This document shows, one piece after another, positions 42,822 through 51,364 of a DNA stretch of 64,000 nt. The position numbers were made by a program, and so were the translations under genes. Positions within the stretch are counted from its first letter, which is position 1, and the number at the start of each line of letters is the position of its first letter. The notes under the pieces are model-generated. The model was not told the DNA's origin, made no database searches, and worked only from the letters and a program-made list of their open reading frames with translations. This stretch comes from CAVVSD01 sp963757125 (GTDB lineage Bacteria > Actinomycetota > Thermoleophilia > Solirubrobacterales > Solirubrobacteraceae), in assembly GCA_963757125.1 (NCBI GenBank), contig CAVWQP010000009.1, positions 1,736,001 through 1,800,000 of the forward strand. Direction: 5' to 3'.

Positions 42822-43661
42822 TCAGGCGGCCGCCGGCGCGGCCTGGCCCACCTCCGGGGTCCCCCCCTCGTCACCTCCCTGGCGACGTTGCCCACCCGGA
42901 GGACAGTCACGCTGCCCACGGTCGTCCGCCGCGTCGTTCCTCCCGTGATCCGAACCCGGCGTCCCGCTCTGGCCCGCCACCGGGCCGGAGGTGCCCGCGC
43001 CCGCCTGTGCGGCGGTCGCGGTCGCCGTCGCCTGTGCCTGCGCGGCTGTGAGCGCCGCCTTGGCGGCCTCGGTCAGCGTGTCGTCGGTGAGCGTCTCGGC
43101 GATGTCCTGCGCCTCGCTCGCCGCGTCACGGGCGATGGTCCCCAGCGCAAAGCCGTACTGGCTGTGATCCGTGAGCGCGAGGATCCCTGCGACGAGCGCG
43201 TCGCGTCCGTCGAGTGCCGCCTTCAGCGTCGCGGCATCCGCTGCGACGATCGGGTCGGGCGCGCCGTCGAAGAGGCCGACGGTGCCGTCGACGACGTGAC
43301 CCTGCGTGCGAGCGAGCGCCGCTGCGGCGGCGGGTCCACCCGCGTCCCCGGAGGAGACGCGGCGGCCGACCGACTTCGTGGCCGAGGTCAGATGGCGCGT
43401 GACGGCGCCCAGCGCGGCGACGGCCGCGTCGGGCTCGGCGTCGTCCGCGTGGTCCTGCGCGCGGTCCATGGCGCGCTCGGCCGAGCGGAGCTTGTTCGCG
43501 ATGCGCGACGGCACGCCGCCGAAGCCGCGGCCGGCACCACGATCGCCCCGATCCCCCATCGGGCCGTCGTCGTTGCCGCCGTGCGCGAGCGCGGTTGCCG
43601 GCAGGACGAGCAGCATGGCGCTCGCCAGGGCCGCTGTGCCGGCCTTTCGGATGCTGATCAA
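42822..43661 (-). CDS. Secreted DUF5667-like protein (TTG start)
   Basis: 279 residues. Signal peptide ISIRKAGTAALASAMLLVLPATALAHG, then a helical domain (LRSAERAMDRAQDHADD, DAAVAALGAVTRHLTSATKSVG, HSQYGFALGTIARDAASEAQ) resembling DUF5667, which in actinobacteria often sits beside ECF sigma factors, and a Gly/Gln/Thr-rich tail. The start is TTG at 43661: a full AAGGAGAGG ribosome site lies three to four bases upstream and the signal peptide begins right after it. It precedes the fused sigma factor on the same strand, separated by a terminator-like hairpin, so it may be a target or partner of that sigma factor. Confidence 0.75.
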   Translation of the reverse strand: MISIRKAGTAALASAMLLVLPATALAHGGNDDGPMGDRGDRGAGRGFGGVPSRIANKLRSAERAMDRAQDHADDAEPDAAVAALGAVTRHLTSATKSVGRRVSSGDAGGPAAAAALARTQGHVVDGTVGLFDGAPDPIVAADAATLKAALDGRDALVAGILALTDHSQYGFALGTIARDAASEAQDIAETLTDDTLTEAAKAALTAAQAQATATATAAQAGAGTSGPVAGQSGTPGSDHGRNDAADDRGQRDCPPGGQRRQGGDEGGTPEVGQAAPAAA

Positions 43662-43765
43662 GGGCCTCTCCTTGGTCGGTGGGACACGGTCCTTCGAGGC
43701 AGTGACGCATCCGGGTGCGAGAACGTCAGGAACTTGCGCTAACAAGCATCCCCTACAGTGGATGC

Positions 43766-44806
43766 ATGGAGATCGGCATCTACACCTTCGGCGAGCTGAC
43801 CTCCGACGCGGTCACGCCCGAGCAGCGCCTCGCGGACCTCATCGAGGAGATCGAGCTCGCCGACACCCTCGGGCTCGACGTCTTCGCCGTCGGCGAGCAC
43901 CACCGCCCCGACTTCGCCGTGAGCGCTCCGGCCGTCGTCCTGGGCACCGCCGCCGGGCGCACGGAGAACATCCGGCTGTCCAGCGCGGTGAGCGTCCTGA
44001 GCTCGGACGACCCCGTCCGCGTGTTCCAGCAGTTCTCGACCCTGGACCTCCTGAGCCACGGGCGCGCGGAGATCATGGCCGGGCGCGGCTCGTTCATCGA
44101 GTCCTTCCCGCTCTTCGGCTACGACCTCGACGACTACGACGAGCTCTTCTCCGAGAAGCTCGAGCTGCTGCTGCAGATCCGCGAGTCCGAGCGCGTGACG
44201 TGGAGCGGCCGCCACCGGGCGCCGATCGACGACCTGCCCGTGTACCCCCGCCCCGTGCAGGACCCGCTCCCGGTCTGGGTCGCGGTCGGCGGCAGCCCCC
44301 AGTCGGCGGTCCGCGCCGGCGCGCTCGGCCTCCCGCTCGCCCTGGCGATCATCGGCGGCATGCCGGAGCGCTTCGCCCCGGTCGCAGAGATCCACCGCCG
44401 CGCCGCCGAGGAGATGGGCCACCCGCGCCCCGCGATGAGCATCAACTCCCACGGCTTCATCGCCGAGACGTCGCAGGCCGCGGCGGACGAGGCGTATCCG
44501 GCGTACGCCGCGATGATGGACCGCATCGGCCGCGAGCGCGGCTGGCCGCCGATGTCGCGCGAGCAGTTCGACGCGACGCGCACGCTGCGGGGCGCGAACC
44601 TCGTCGGCAGCCCGCAGGAGGTCATCGAGAAGATCCTCTTCCAGCACGAGATCTTCGGGCACGATCGCTTCCTCATGCAGATGAGCGTCGGGACGCTCCC
44701 GCACGCGAGCATCATGCGGTCGATCGAGCTGCTCGCGACCGAGGTCGCGCCGGTCGTCAGACGCGAGCTCGCCGGCGCCGTGGCCGAGCGTTCCGGCGCC
44801 ATGTGA
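43766..44806 (+). CDS. LLM class flavin-dependent oxidoreductase
   Basis: 346 residues, luciferase-like TIM barrel. MEIGIYTFGELTSDAVTP, FAVGEHHRPDFAVSAPAVVLG, RIRLSSAVSVLSSDDPVRVFQQF-like strand (IRLSSAVSVLSSDDPVRVFQ), RAEIMAGRGSFIESFPLFG and VWVAVGGSPQSAVRAGALG all match the two-component FMN-dependent monooxygenase class. Uses reduced FMN or F420. Substrate unknown. ATG at 43766 lies six bases after TACAGT (leaderless). Divergent from the DUF5667-like gene. Confidence 0.9.
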   Translation: MEIGIYTFGELTSDAVTPEQRLADLIEEIELADTLGLDVFAVGEHHRPDFAVSAPAVVLGTAAGRTENIRLSSAVSVLSSDDPVRVFQQFSTLDLLSHGRAEIMAGRGSFIESFPLFGYDLDDYDELFSEKLELLLQIRESERVTWSGRHRAPIDDLPVYPRPVQDPLPVWVAVGGSPQSAVRAGALGLPLALAIIGGMPERFAPVAEIHRRAAEEMGHPRPAMSINSHGFIAETSQAAADEAYPAYAAMMDRIGRERGWPPMSREQFDATRTLRGANLVGSPQEVIEKILFQHEIFGHDRFLMQMSVGTLPHASIMRSIELLATEVAPVVRRELAGAVAERSGAM

Positions 44807-44857
44807 CATGCCGCACGGAGGCTCAAGTTCGGGGCCTCACGGTCGTACCTTGAAGGT

Positions 44858-45121
44858 ATGTCCGTCTCCTCCCTTGACTCCCGTATCGCCCCGCTCAGCG
44901 GGCGTTTCTCCGATACCCGCATCACCACCGCCGACCTCTTCCAGATGGTCGCCTGGGCCGCGCTCGCCGTGGTCTTCGTCGTCTACGCGATCTCCGAGAG
45001 CAGCCTCGGCGCTCTCGCCCTCGCCGCCCTGGTCCTGACCCAGGTCTGGCACGCGTGGTCGAACGTCTCGTCGCGCCGCCTCAACGACGTGCGCGACCAG
45101 CTGGCTCCGCAGCAGCTGTAG
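44858..45121 (+). CDS. Small membrane protein, unknown function
   Basis: 87 residues with a hydrophobic stretch of about 37 residues (DLFQMVAWAALAVVFVVYAI, SLGALALAALVLTQVWHAW) making two helices, and basic/acidic ends. ATG is six bases after TACCTT, and TACCTT-G-AAGGTA (44846-44858) is a perfect palindrome ending on the start codon. The last 41 bases overlap the end of the convergent MFS gene. Confidence 0.68.
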   Translation: MSVSSLDSRIAPLSGRFSDTRITTADLFQMVAWAALAVVFVVYAISESSLGALALAALVLTQVWHAWSNVSSRRLNDVRDQLAPQQL

Positions 45122-46547
45122 GCAGGACCTCCTGCCGGCGCGGAACCCTCCGCGCCGGCCAGATCGTCACGACGGTCAGGACGAGCAGCACCGCGGCGGT
45201 CACGCCGAACGCCGGCGCCACCGTCGCGGCCACCTCGCCCGCCCCGCGGTGCAGGAGGTCGATCTGCTCCTCGGGCGTCGTGCCCGGGAGCGCCGCGCCG
45301 ACGCGGCTCTGCAGGACCGCCGCGACGACGGCGACGCCGAGCGATCCGCCCACGCGCAGGAGCACGGTGAGCAGGCTCGTCGCGTAGGGGACCGCCTCGC
45401 GCGGGAGCCCGCGGAACGCCGCCGCGTTCGCCGGCGTGAGCACGGCGCTCAGGCCCATGCCCCGCAGCACGAGGACCGCGAGCAGCGGCGCGACCGGCGT
45501 CGCCTCGTCCGCGAACACGAACGGGATCGTCGCCAGGCTCGCGATCACGAGCCCGACGAGCACGACGATCCGCGACCCGTGGCGATCGGCCAGCCGGCCG
45601 ACCACGAGCAGCGAGATGAGCGAGCCGATCCCCTGGGGGACCATCAGCAGGCCCGCCTCCAGCGGGGTGCGCCCACGGACCGCCTCCCAGTACAGCGGCA
45701 GCAGGAAGAGCATCCCGAACATGAGCGCGCCGAACGACGCCGCCATCGTCGCGCACGCGCGGAAGCCGCGGTCGGCGAGCAGTCCGAGGTCCAGGAGCGC
45801 GTCACGGCCCAGCCCCCTGGCGTGCAGGACGAACGCCGCGACGAGCCCCACGCCGAGGACGAGCGTGCCGATCGCCACCGGGTCGACGCCGCCGCCCGCG
45901 GCCGAGCGCGCGAGCCCGTAGGTCAGCAGCGCCAGTCCGGGCGGCAGGAGCAGCAGGCCGCGGACGTCCAGGCGCCGGCCCGGCAGGCCCTCCTCGTGCG
46001 GCACGATCCGCAGCCCGAGCACGAGCGGGACGAGGCAGAGCGGCACGTTGATGAGGAAGAGCCAGCGCCAGGACACCTCGCCGACCAGCAGGCCGCCGAG
46101 GACCGGGCCGAGCGTCGGGCCGCTGAGGTTCACGAGCGCGATGACGGCCAGCACCTCGCCGATCCGCCGTGGGTCCGACCGGCGCACGACGATCGCCTGC
46201 GCGACCGGCAGCACGAGCCCGCCGCCGAGCCCCTGCAGCACGCGGGCGGCGATGAGCGACTCGGCCGACCACGCGACGCCGCAGAGGATCGATCCACACA
46301 GGAACGCGGTCAGCGAGCCGAGCCAGACGCGGCGCGTCCCGAAGCGCTCGCTCGCCCAGCCGGTGAGCGGGATGACGGCGGTGAGCGACAGCAGGTAGGC
46401 GGTCGCCACCCACTGGACCTCCAGCAGCGACGCGTCGAGGTCGCGTCCGAGCGTCGGGATCGCGACGTTGACGATCGTCGCCGAGAGGACCGTGACGAGC
46501 GCGCCGACGCTGACCGTGGCGATCAGCGCGCGTGGCGCCCGCGTCAT
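45081..46547 (-). CDS. DHA2 family MFS drug exporter
   Basis: 488 residues, 14 helices. Motif D1 TVLSATIVNVAIPTLGRDLD, motif A-like GWASERFGTRRVWLG, AARVLQGLGGGLVLPVAQAI and motif C GPTLGPVLGGLLVGEVSW of EmrB/LfrA type. ATG overlaps the TGA of the oxygenase gene (ATGA). Third gene of the ABM-oxygenase-exporter operon, so it most likely exports the oxygenase product or protects against its substrate. Confidence 0.9.
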   Translation of the reverse strand: MTRAPRALIATVSVGALVTVLSATIVNVAIPTLGRDLDASLLEVQWVATAYLLSLTAVIPLTGWASERFGTRRVWLGSLTAFLCGSILCGVAWSAESLIAARVLQGLGGGLVLPVAQAIVVRRSDPRRIGEVLAVIALVNLSGPTLGPVLGGLLVGEVSWRWLFLINVPLCLVPLVLGLRIVPHEEGLPGRRLDVRGLLLLPPGLALLTYGLARSAAGGGVDPVAIGTLVLGVGLVAAFVLHARGLGRDALLDLGLLADRGFRACATMAASFGALMFGMLFLLPLYWEAVRGRTPLEAGLLMVPQGIGSLISLLVVGRLADRHGSRIVVLVGLVIASLATIPFVFADEATPVAPLLAVLVLRGMGLSAVLTPANAAAFRGLPREAVPYATSLLTVLLRVGGSLGVAVVAAVLQSRVGAALPGTTPEEQIDLLHRGAGEVAATVAPAFGVTAAVLLVLTVVTIWPARRVPRRQEVLPTAAAEPAGRARR

Positions 46548-47752
46548 ATGCCGGTGAACGGGAGCCCGAGGTGGGCCCTGGCCGCGGACGTCGCCGTCGC
46601 GGCGTACTGCGCGCCGATGTGGGTGCGGTACATCGACACATCCCGGTAGATCGCCTCCAGACGCGAGCCGCGGGTCGCCGCGGAGCTGCCTCCGGTGCGG
46701 AACATGAGCTCCACGCCCCGCCAGACCTCCTGCGCCGCATGCTGGACGACCTCGCGGATCCGCGCGTCGTCGGCGACGGTGAACGGCTCGCCGTGCTCCG
46801 CCCAGCGCCGCCCCTTCTCGGTCCACCGCGCGGCGGCGGCCAGCAGCAGCGCCTCCGCGGAGTCGGCGCAGCCCATCGCCTCGCCGAGCCACTCCTGGAC
46901 GAACGAGGACTCCGTCCGCGGCATCCGCGGCGGGAAGCTCGTCCCGCGCGTCGCCGCGATGTGCTCGTACTCGTCGAGTGCCGCGAACGCGGCGCCGACC
47001 ATCGGCGCGGCCAGCTCGGCCATGAAGAAGGTGAGGATGCGCCCGATGTACAGCGGATCGCCGTGGAGCCGGAAGCCGGGCGAGCCGCCGTGCGCGTCCG
47101 GGTCGTACTCCTTCCAGTCGTAGGGCACGGCGCAGTGCGCGGGGACGAACACGTCGTCGAGCACGACCGTGTTGGACCCGGTCGCGTTCAGCCCGATGGT
47201 CCGCCCTCCGCCCCAGTCGTCGAGGACCTCCACGTGCTCGCGCGGGACGGTGACGACGATCTGCCCGTCCGGCGCGAAGACGGTGCCCATGAAGTGCGTC
47301 GACCAGGTGATGCCCGACGCGTAGTCCCAGCGGCCGCTGACCCGCCACCCGTCGGCGACGGGCACCGCCTGGCCGTGTGGGACCGCGCGCTGTGCGCAGC
47401 GGAACTCGCCGTCGGGCCCGAAGAGCTCCGCCTGGCCCTCCTCGGGATAGAACGACGCGAGGTGCAGCGCGTGGCCGGACGCGAGGCACAGCCCCCACGC
47501 GCTGCCCGGGTCTCCCCGCCCGATCTCGGCGATGACGCGCAGGAACGTGTCCATCCCGAACTGGTAGCCGCCGTACCGGCGCGGCTGCAGGATCCGGTAG
47601 AAACCGGCCTCCCGGAACGCCTCGTGGTGCTCGGCGGAGCTGGACCCGCGCTCGGCGGCCGCCGCGGCGTCCTCGCGCAGGCCGTCGCGCATCGCCGCCG
47701 CCCGCGCCACGATCTCGTCGGCGGTGACCTCGGACTCGGGCGGGCTCAGCAT
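46544..47752 (-). CDS. HpaB/HsaA-like flavin-dependent hydroxylase (acyl-CoA dehydrogenase fold)
   Basis: 402 residues with the acyl-CoA dehydrogenase fold used by group D flavin monooxygenases (HsaA, HpaB-C2 type, ActVA-ORF5): FREAGFYRILQPRRYGGYQF, VIAEIGRGDPGSAWGLCLA, VSGRWDYASGITWSTHFMG, GLNATGSNTVVLDDVFVP, HIGAQYAATATSAARAHLGL. These take reduced flavin from a separate reductase and hydroxylate phenols or polyketides; no reductase is visible nearby. ATG follows directly after the ABM gene stop. The operon with ABM monooxygenase and exporter resembles aromatic-polyketide tailoring sets. Confidence 0.87.
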   Translation of the reverse strand: MLSPPESEVTADEIVARAAAMRDGLREDAAAAAERGSSSAEHHEAFREAGFYRILQPRRYGGYQFGMDTFLRVIAEIGRGDPGSAWGLCLASGHALHLASFYPEEGQAELFGPDGEFRCAQRAVPHGQAVPVADGWRVSGRWDYASGITWSTHFMGTVFAPDGQIVVTVPREHVEVLDDWGGGRTIGLNATGSNTVVLDDVFVPAHCAVPYDWKEYDPDAHGGSPGFRLHGDPLYIGRILTFFMAELAAPMVGAAFAALDEYEHIAATRGTSFPPRMPRTESSFVQEWLGEAMGCADSAEALLLAAAARWTEKGRRWAEHGEPFTVADDARIREVVQHAAQEVWRGVELMFRTGGSSAATRGSRLEAIYRDVSMYRTHIGAQYAATATSAARAHLGLPFTGI

Positions 47753-48085
47753 CTACGGCGCGGTGGCCGCCGCTGCGACCTCCAGGACCACCTCGAAGCT
47801 CAGCAGCGCCGAGCCGTGCGCGACGGGCTTCTCGCCGCGGTCGGCGCCCGCCTGCGCGTGCCCGCGCGTGAAGGACGAGCTCTCGACCCACGCCCGGAAC
47901 GCCTCCTCGCTCTCCCAGCGCGTGTAGACGAAGTAGCGCGTCTCACCCTCGACCGGCCGCAGCAGCTCGAAGCCGAGGAAGCCGGGCATCTTCTCGACCT
48001 CGCCGGCGCGCTTCGCGAAGCGCTCCTCGAGCTCGGATGCGCGATCGGGACTGACCTCGATCGCGTTGATCTTGACCACTGCCAT
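47753..48085 (-). CDS. Antibiotic biosynthesis monooxygenase (ABM) / heme-degrading-like protein
   Basis: 110 residues, dimeric ferredoxin-like ABM fold: VVKINAIEVSPDRASELEER, MPGFLGFELLRPVEGETRYF, YTRWESEEAFRAWVESSSF. The W-E-S/F motif and the following His (RGHAQAG) are as in MhuD/IsdG-like heme oxygenases and in quinone-forming monooxygenases such as ActVA-ORF6; sequence alone does not decide. First gene of the three-gene operon. ATG at 48085 has CATCAT six bases upstream. Confidence 0.83.
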   Translation of the reverse strand: MAVVKINAIEVSPDRASELEERFAKRAGEVEKMPGFLGFELLRPVEGETRYFVYTRWESEEAFRAWVESSSFTRGHAQAGADRGEKPVAHGSALLSFEVVLEVAAAATAP

Positions 48086-48519
48086 GCAGCGATGATGGCA
48101 AAGAGGTTGGACCACGACCGCCTCGATGTCCGCAACCCCGGGTCGCCGCCGGACGGCGCCTGCGCCCCTTCCACGTGGGGGGGTGACGTGGAGTGGGGGC
48201 GCCTGGGCGAAGTCGGGGCAGGTCGCGGCGTTTCTTGATGCGACGGTCGTGGTCCTCGGTAGCATCAACGGCGTGTGGGGGCGGTACTTGCGCAGTGATT
48301 TCGCGAAAGGCGCAACTGCACGGAAACACGTCCTCCGGCGTGACGGAACCTGGATCCGATGAGCCGCGTGATCCGTGCGGCAGGACGAAGCGGCGAAACG
48401 GTGAAGGAACCTCCGGAACCTGCGAACGCCGGAGCGCTGACGCCCTGATTGCAATCGACCCCACGGCCGCTACGCTGCCGAATCGTGGACGACGCCTGCC
48501 CCAGCGGCGGCACCTTCGC
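48086..48519. other. Intergenic region, no gene seen
   Basis: 434 bases between divergent units. No open frame has recognisable content. It should hold the promoter of the ABM operon on the left and the promoter listed next on the right. Confidence 0.6.
48447..48476 (+). promoter_or_regulatory. Candidate promoter and palindrome upstream of flippase-like gene
   Basis: -35 TTGCAA (48449-48454), 16-base spacer, -10 TACGCT (48471-48476), 43 bases before the GTG. The -35 lies in the perfect palindrome GATTGCAATC (48447-48456), a possible operator. Confidence 0.5.
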
Positions 48520-49570
48520 GTGACCTCCGCCGGACCACGACACAGGGTCGCCCTCAGCGTCATCGGTTCCCTGGCCGCAGGTGCCCTGCTCGCCTGGGCC
48601 GTCGCCGGACGCTGGGACGAGTTCTGGGCCGCCGCCGGACGACTGTCCGTCGGTCTCGCGATCCTCACGATCGCGCTGCAGATCGTCGCCCTCGTCGCGC
48701 GCGGCGAGGCCTGGCTGAACTGCGTGCGCTCCGCGGGCGGCACCGTCAGCCGGCGCTGCATCTACCGTGCGTCCGGCCTGGGCTGCGCGGCGAACCTCGT
48801 CAGCTCCTACGCCGGGACCGCCGCCCGCATCGCCGATCGTCCGCCGTTCGGCGCCGACCGAGTCGCCGTGCGTCACCGCGCTCATCGCGGCCGAGGTGCC
48901 GATCCTCGCCGTCGAGGGCGTCCTGGCCGGCATCTTCTCCTTCACGCTCGTCGGCCCGCTCGGGCTGCCCTGGTGGACCCCGATCCTCTGCATCGCCGTG
49001 ACGGTCGCGATCGCCGCCGGGCTGGCCGCCGCGGGGCGCCCGACCGGACGCGCGGTCTTCCGCGGCCTCTCCGTCCTGCGCGCCGCGCACGGCCGCGCCC
49101 GGCTCGTCGGCTTCGTCCTCGTCGCCGTCGTCGCCCAGATCGCCCGCAACTGGCTCATGCTGCACGCGGTCGGCATCGACGCCTCCGTGTTCGACGCCAT
49201 CGCGGTCCTCATCGCGGTCGTCATGCTCGGCCAACTGCCGATCGGCCCGACCGCGGGTGCGGGCGCGGCGGTGCTCATCCTCGGGCCGCAGGGGCTCGTC
49301 GGGGCCGCCGCAGCGGGGATCATGCTCACGGCGACCGGCACCATCGGCGGCGTGCTGTTCGCGGCCTGGGCCGGGCTCGACCGGCTGCACTCGTCGCGTC
49401 AGGTCGCGGCCGGGAAGCGCGACCACGCGGCGACCGTCGCGCTGCACACCGCGATCGCGCGGCTGCCGCAGGCGCGCCGGCGCATCATCGAGAACGCCTA
49501 CTTCGGCGGGCTCAGCAGCGTGCACATCTCGCGCACGCTGGGCCTGCCCAACGCCGGCTTCGCCCTCTAG
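48520..49570 (+). CDS. Lysylphosphatidylglycerol synthase-type membrane protein with sigma-region-4-like tail, frameshifted
   Basis: About 350 residues after removing one extra base near 48841 (AARIA continues IVRRSAPTESPCVTALIAAEVPILAVE). About seven membrane helices match the LPG_synthase_TM/UPF0104 flippase-like domain, including VALVARGEAWLNCVRSAGG, CAANLVSSYAGTAARIA and AVLIAVVMLGQLPIGPTAGAG. After the last helix, a cytoplasmic tail reads ALHTAIARLPQARRRIIENA, YFGGLSSVHISRTLGLP, strikingly like sigma-70 region 4 (LPxxxRxVxxxxYFxGLSxxEIAxxLGLP), but the protein stops just after the HTH turn. GTG start at 48520 follows a good promoter by 43 bases. Confidence 0.75.
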
Positions 49571-50439
49571 GCGAGGCCGAGCATCCGGATCGCGTTCTCC
49601 TTGAGGATGAGCGGCCGGACCTCGTCGCGCAGCTTCAGCGTCTCGAAGTCCGCGATCCACCGCTCCGGCGTGAGCGCCGGGTAGTCGGTCCCGAACAGGA
49701 CCTTGCGCTTCAGCAGGCTGTTGGCGTAATGCACGAGCTGCGGCGGGAAGTACTTGGGCGACCAGCCGGACAGGTCGATGTAGACGTTCGGCTTGTGCAC
49801 GGCGACCGACAGCGCCTCGTCCTGCCAGGGCACCGACGGGTGGGCCATGATGATCGTCATGTCCGGGAAGTCCGCCGCGACCTGGTCGAGGTGGATCGGG
49901 TTGGAGTACTTCAGGAGCATGCCGCCGCCACTCGGCTGCCCCGAGCCGACCGCCGTCTGCCCCGTGTGGAACACGGCCGGCAGCTTGTACTCCGCGATGA
50001 GCGCGTAGAGCGGGTACGCGAGCGGGTCGTCCGGGAAGAAGTGCTGGAGCGTCGGGTGGAACTTGAAGCCGCGGACGTCGTGCTCCTCGATGAGCCGCCG
50101 CGCCTCCTTGACGCCGGCGGCGCCGCGGTGCGGATCGACGCTGACGAACGGCAGCAGGACGTCGCGCTCGCTCTTGGAGAGCTCGAGGATCTCCTCGTTG
50201 GTCACCGGGCCGCCCCAGCGGACCGAGTCGACCATGAAGCAGACGGCGGCCATGTTGCGCTCGCGGTAGAACGCGGCGAGCTCGGGGACGGTGAGCAGCG
50301 CATCGCTGCCGAAGACCTCGGCGACCGCCGCCTCGGGCGAGTCCTCCGGGAAGCCGCGCCCCGCCTCGACGGAGGCCTGGACGTGGGTGTGGACGTCGAT
50401 GGCGACGATGTTCTCGAGGTCGATCTCTGTGGCGGGCAT
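49567..50439 (-). CDS. Amidohydrolase family protein (ACMSD-like)
   Basis: 290 residues, TIM-barrel metallohydrolase. AIDVHTHVQAS gives the H-x-H pair, VRGFKFHPTLQHF and LPAVFHTGQTAVG supply middle-barrel His, IIMAHPSVPW another, and VLFGTDYPALTPE the catalytic Asp. This is the amidohydrolase_2 set that includes ACMSD and 4-hydroxyphenyl-beta-ketoacyl-CoA hydrolase, decarboxylating or cleaving aromatic-pathway intermediates. The stop overlaps the stop of the convergent membrane gene by four bases. Confidence 0.87.
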   Translation of the reverse strand: MPATEIDLENIVAIDVHTHVQASVEAGRGFPEDSPEAAVAEVFGSDALLTVPELAAFYRERNMAAVCFMVDSVRWGGPVTNEEILELSKSERDVLLPFVSVDPHRGAAGVKEARRLIEEHDVRGFKFHPTLQHFFPDDPLAYPLYALIAEYKLPAVFHTGQTAVGSGQPSGGGMLLKYSNPIHLDQVAADFPDMTIIMAHPSVPWQDEALSVAVHKPNVYIDLSGWSPKYFPPQLVHYANSLLKRKVLFGTDYPALTPERWIADFETLKLRDEVRPLILKENAIRMLGLA

Positions 50440-50682
50440 CGGTTCGCCACGCTATCGACCGCCGCGGATCGGCGCGGGTCCCTACCCGTTCGGGTGGGCG
50501 ACTTGAGCCAGAAGATGGTTCTTGGCGCGTAGAGACTCAGCAGCGCTCAAGTTCCCAACGGCACCAGCCGATGTGTGCCTCGAACGGGCGGCCACATCCC
50601 CCCAAGCCTGAGGCCGCCGCACGGATGCCGAAAAGGGTTGCGCTCTCCCCCCGAGTACGGGCGCACCCAAGGAGGACACGGA

Positions 50683-51297
50683 ATGGCGCACACCGCGCTC
50701 TCGAGCCGCTCGCGGCGGCTGCTCCTCGCCCCTGCGCTGACACTCGCAGTGGCTGCTCCCCTCGTCGTGACGTCGACTGCGTCGGCGTGCTGGTGCCCCA
50801 CGGGCATGCACGAGTCGGCCCCCGGGTCGGAGACCTGCGTGACCGACACCCCGCCGGCCGAGACGGTCACGCCGCCGGCGACGACCGAGACCCCGGCGCC
50901 GGTCGCCGAGACGCCGGCACCCGTCGCCGCGCCCGGCCCCGGCCCCGGCGCCCGCTGCAGTGGCCGAGGCGCCCTGGCTCCGGCTCCGGCTCCTGCTCCG
51001 GCTCCGACCCCCGTCGTGACCGCCGCCGCTCCGGCCGAGGTCCCGGTCGCCGCGGAGGAGGAGCAGGGCGAGGTCCTGGGCGAGCACGTCGCGTCCAAGC
51101 CCAAGAAGGCCGCGAAGAAGACCGTCAAGACGGCATCCGCGGCCCCCACCACGGCCGTCGCCGCCGCCCCCGTCGAGGCAACCGCGACCGGCCAGCTGCC
51201 GTTCACCGGGCTCGACACCGGCCTCATCGCCGTCATGGGCGCGAGCATGCTGGGCGGCGGGATCATCCTGCGCCGCCGCACGCAGCCGAACGCCTAG
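50683..51297 (+). CDS. LPxTG cell-wall-anchored Pro/Ala-rich protein
   Basis: 204 residues. N-terminal signal peptide (SSRSRRLLLAPALTLAVAAP, cleavage near TASAC). A short CWCPTGMHESAPGSETCVTD Cys cluster follows, then a long Pro/Ala/Thr/Glu stalk. The end is a textbook sortase signal: GQLPFTGLD, a hydrophobic helix and RRRTQPNA. AAGGAGG ribosome site at 50669-50675 decides the ATG. In the stalk, GARCSGRGALAPAP breaks the repeat and becomes PAPAAVAEAP in the next frame, so a compensated pair of indels at about 50940-50985 is likely. No sortase gene in the window. Confidence 0.83.
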   Translation: MAHTALSSRSRRLLLAPALTLAVAAPLVVTSTASACWCPTGMHESAPGSETCVTDTPPAETVTPPATTETPAPVAETPAPVAAPGPGPGARCSGRGALAPAPAPAPAPTPVVTAAAPAEVPVAAEEEQGEVLGEHVASKPKKAAKKTVKTASAAPTTAVAAAPVEATATGQLPFTGLDTGLIAVMGASMLGGGIILRRRTQPNA

Positions 51298-51325
51298 TCC
51301 CACCAGACCGTTCCAGGGTCGACAC

Positions 51326-51357
51326 GACGGCCACCCGCCCCCCGGCGGGTGGCCGTC
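51326..51357. terminator. Bidirectional hairpin terminator
   Basis: Perfect 14-bp stem: GACGGCCACCCGCC (51326-51339) and GGCGGGTGGCCGTC (51344-51357), loop CCCC, between convergent genes; followed by a weakly T-rich stretch. Confidence 0.8.
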
Positions 51358-51364
51358 TGTCGTT

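Noticed and set aside
50500..50682. Possible riboswitch before the LPFTG gene (GGCGGCC...GGCCGCC stem)
   Set aside because: The conserved c-di-AMP blocks seen at 59.1-59.25 kb are absent; the stem alone is not diagnostic.
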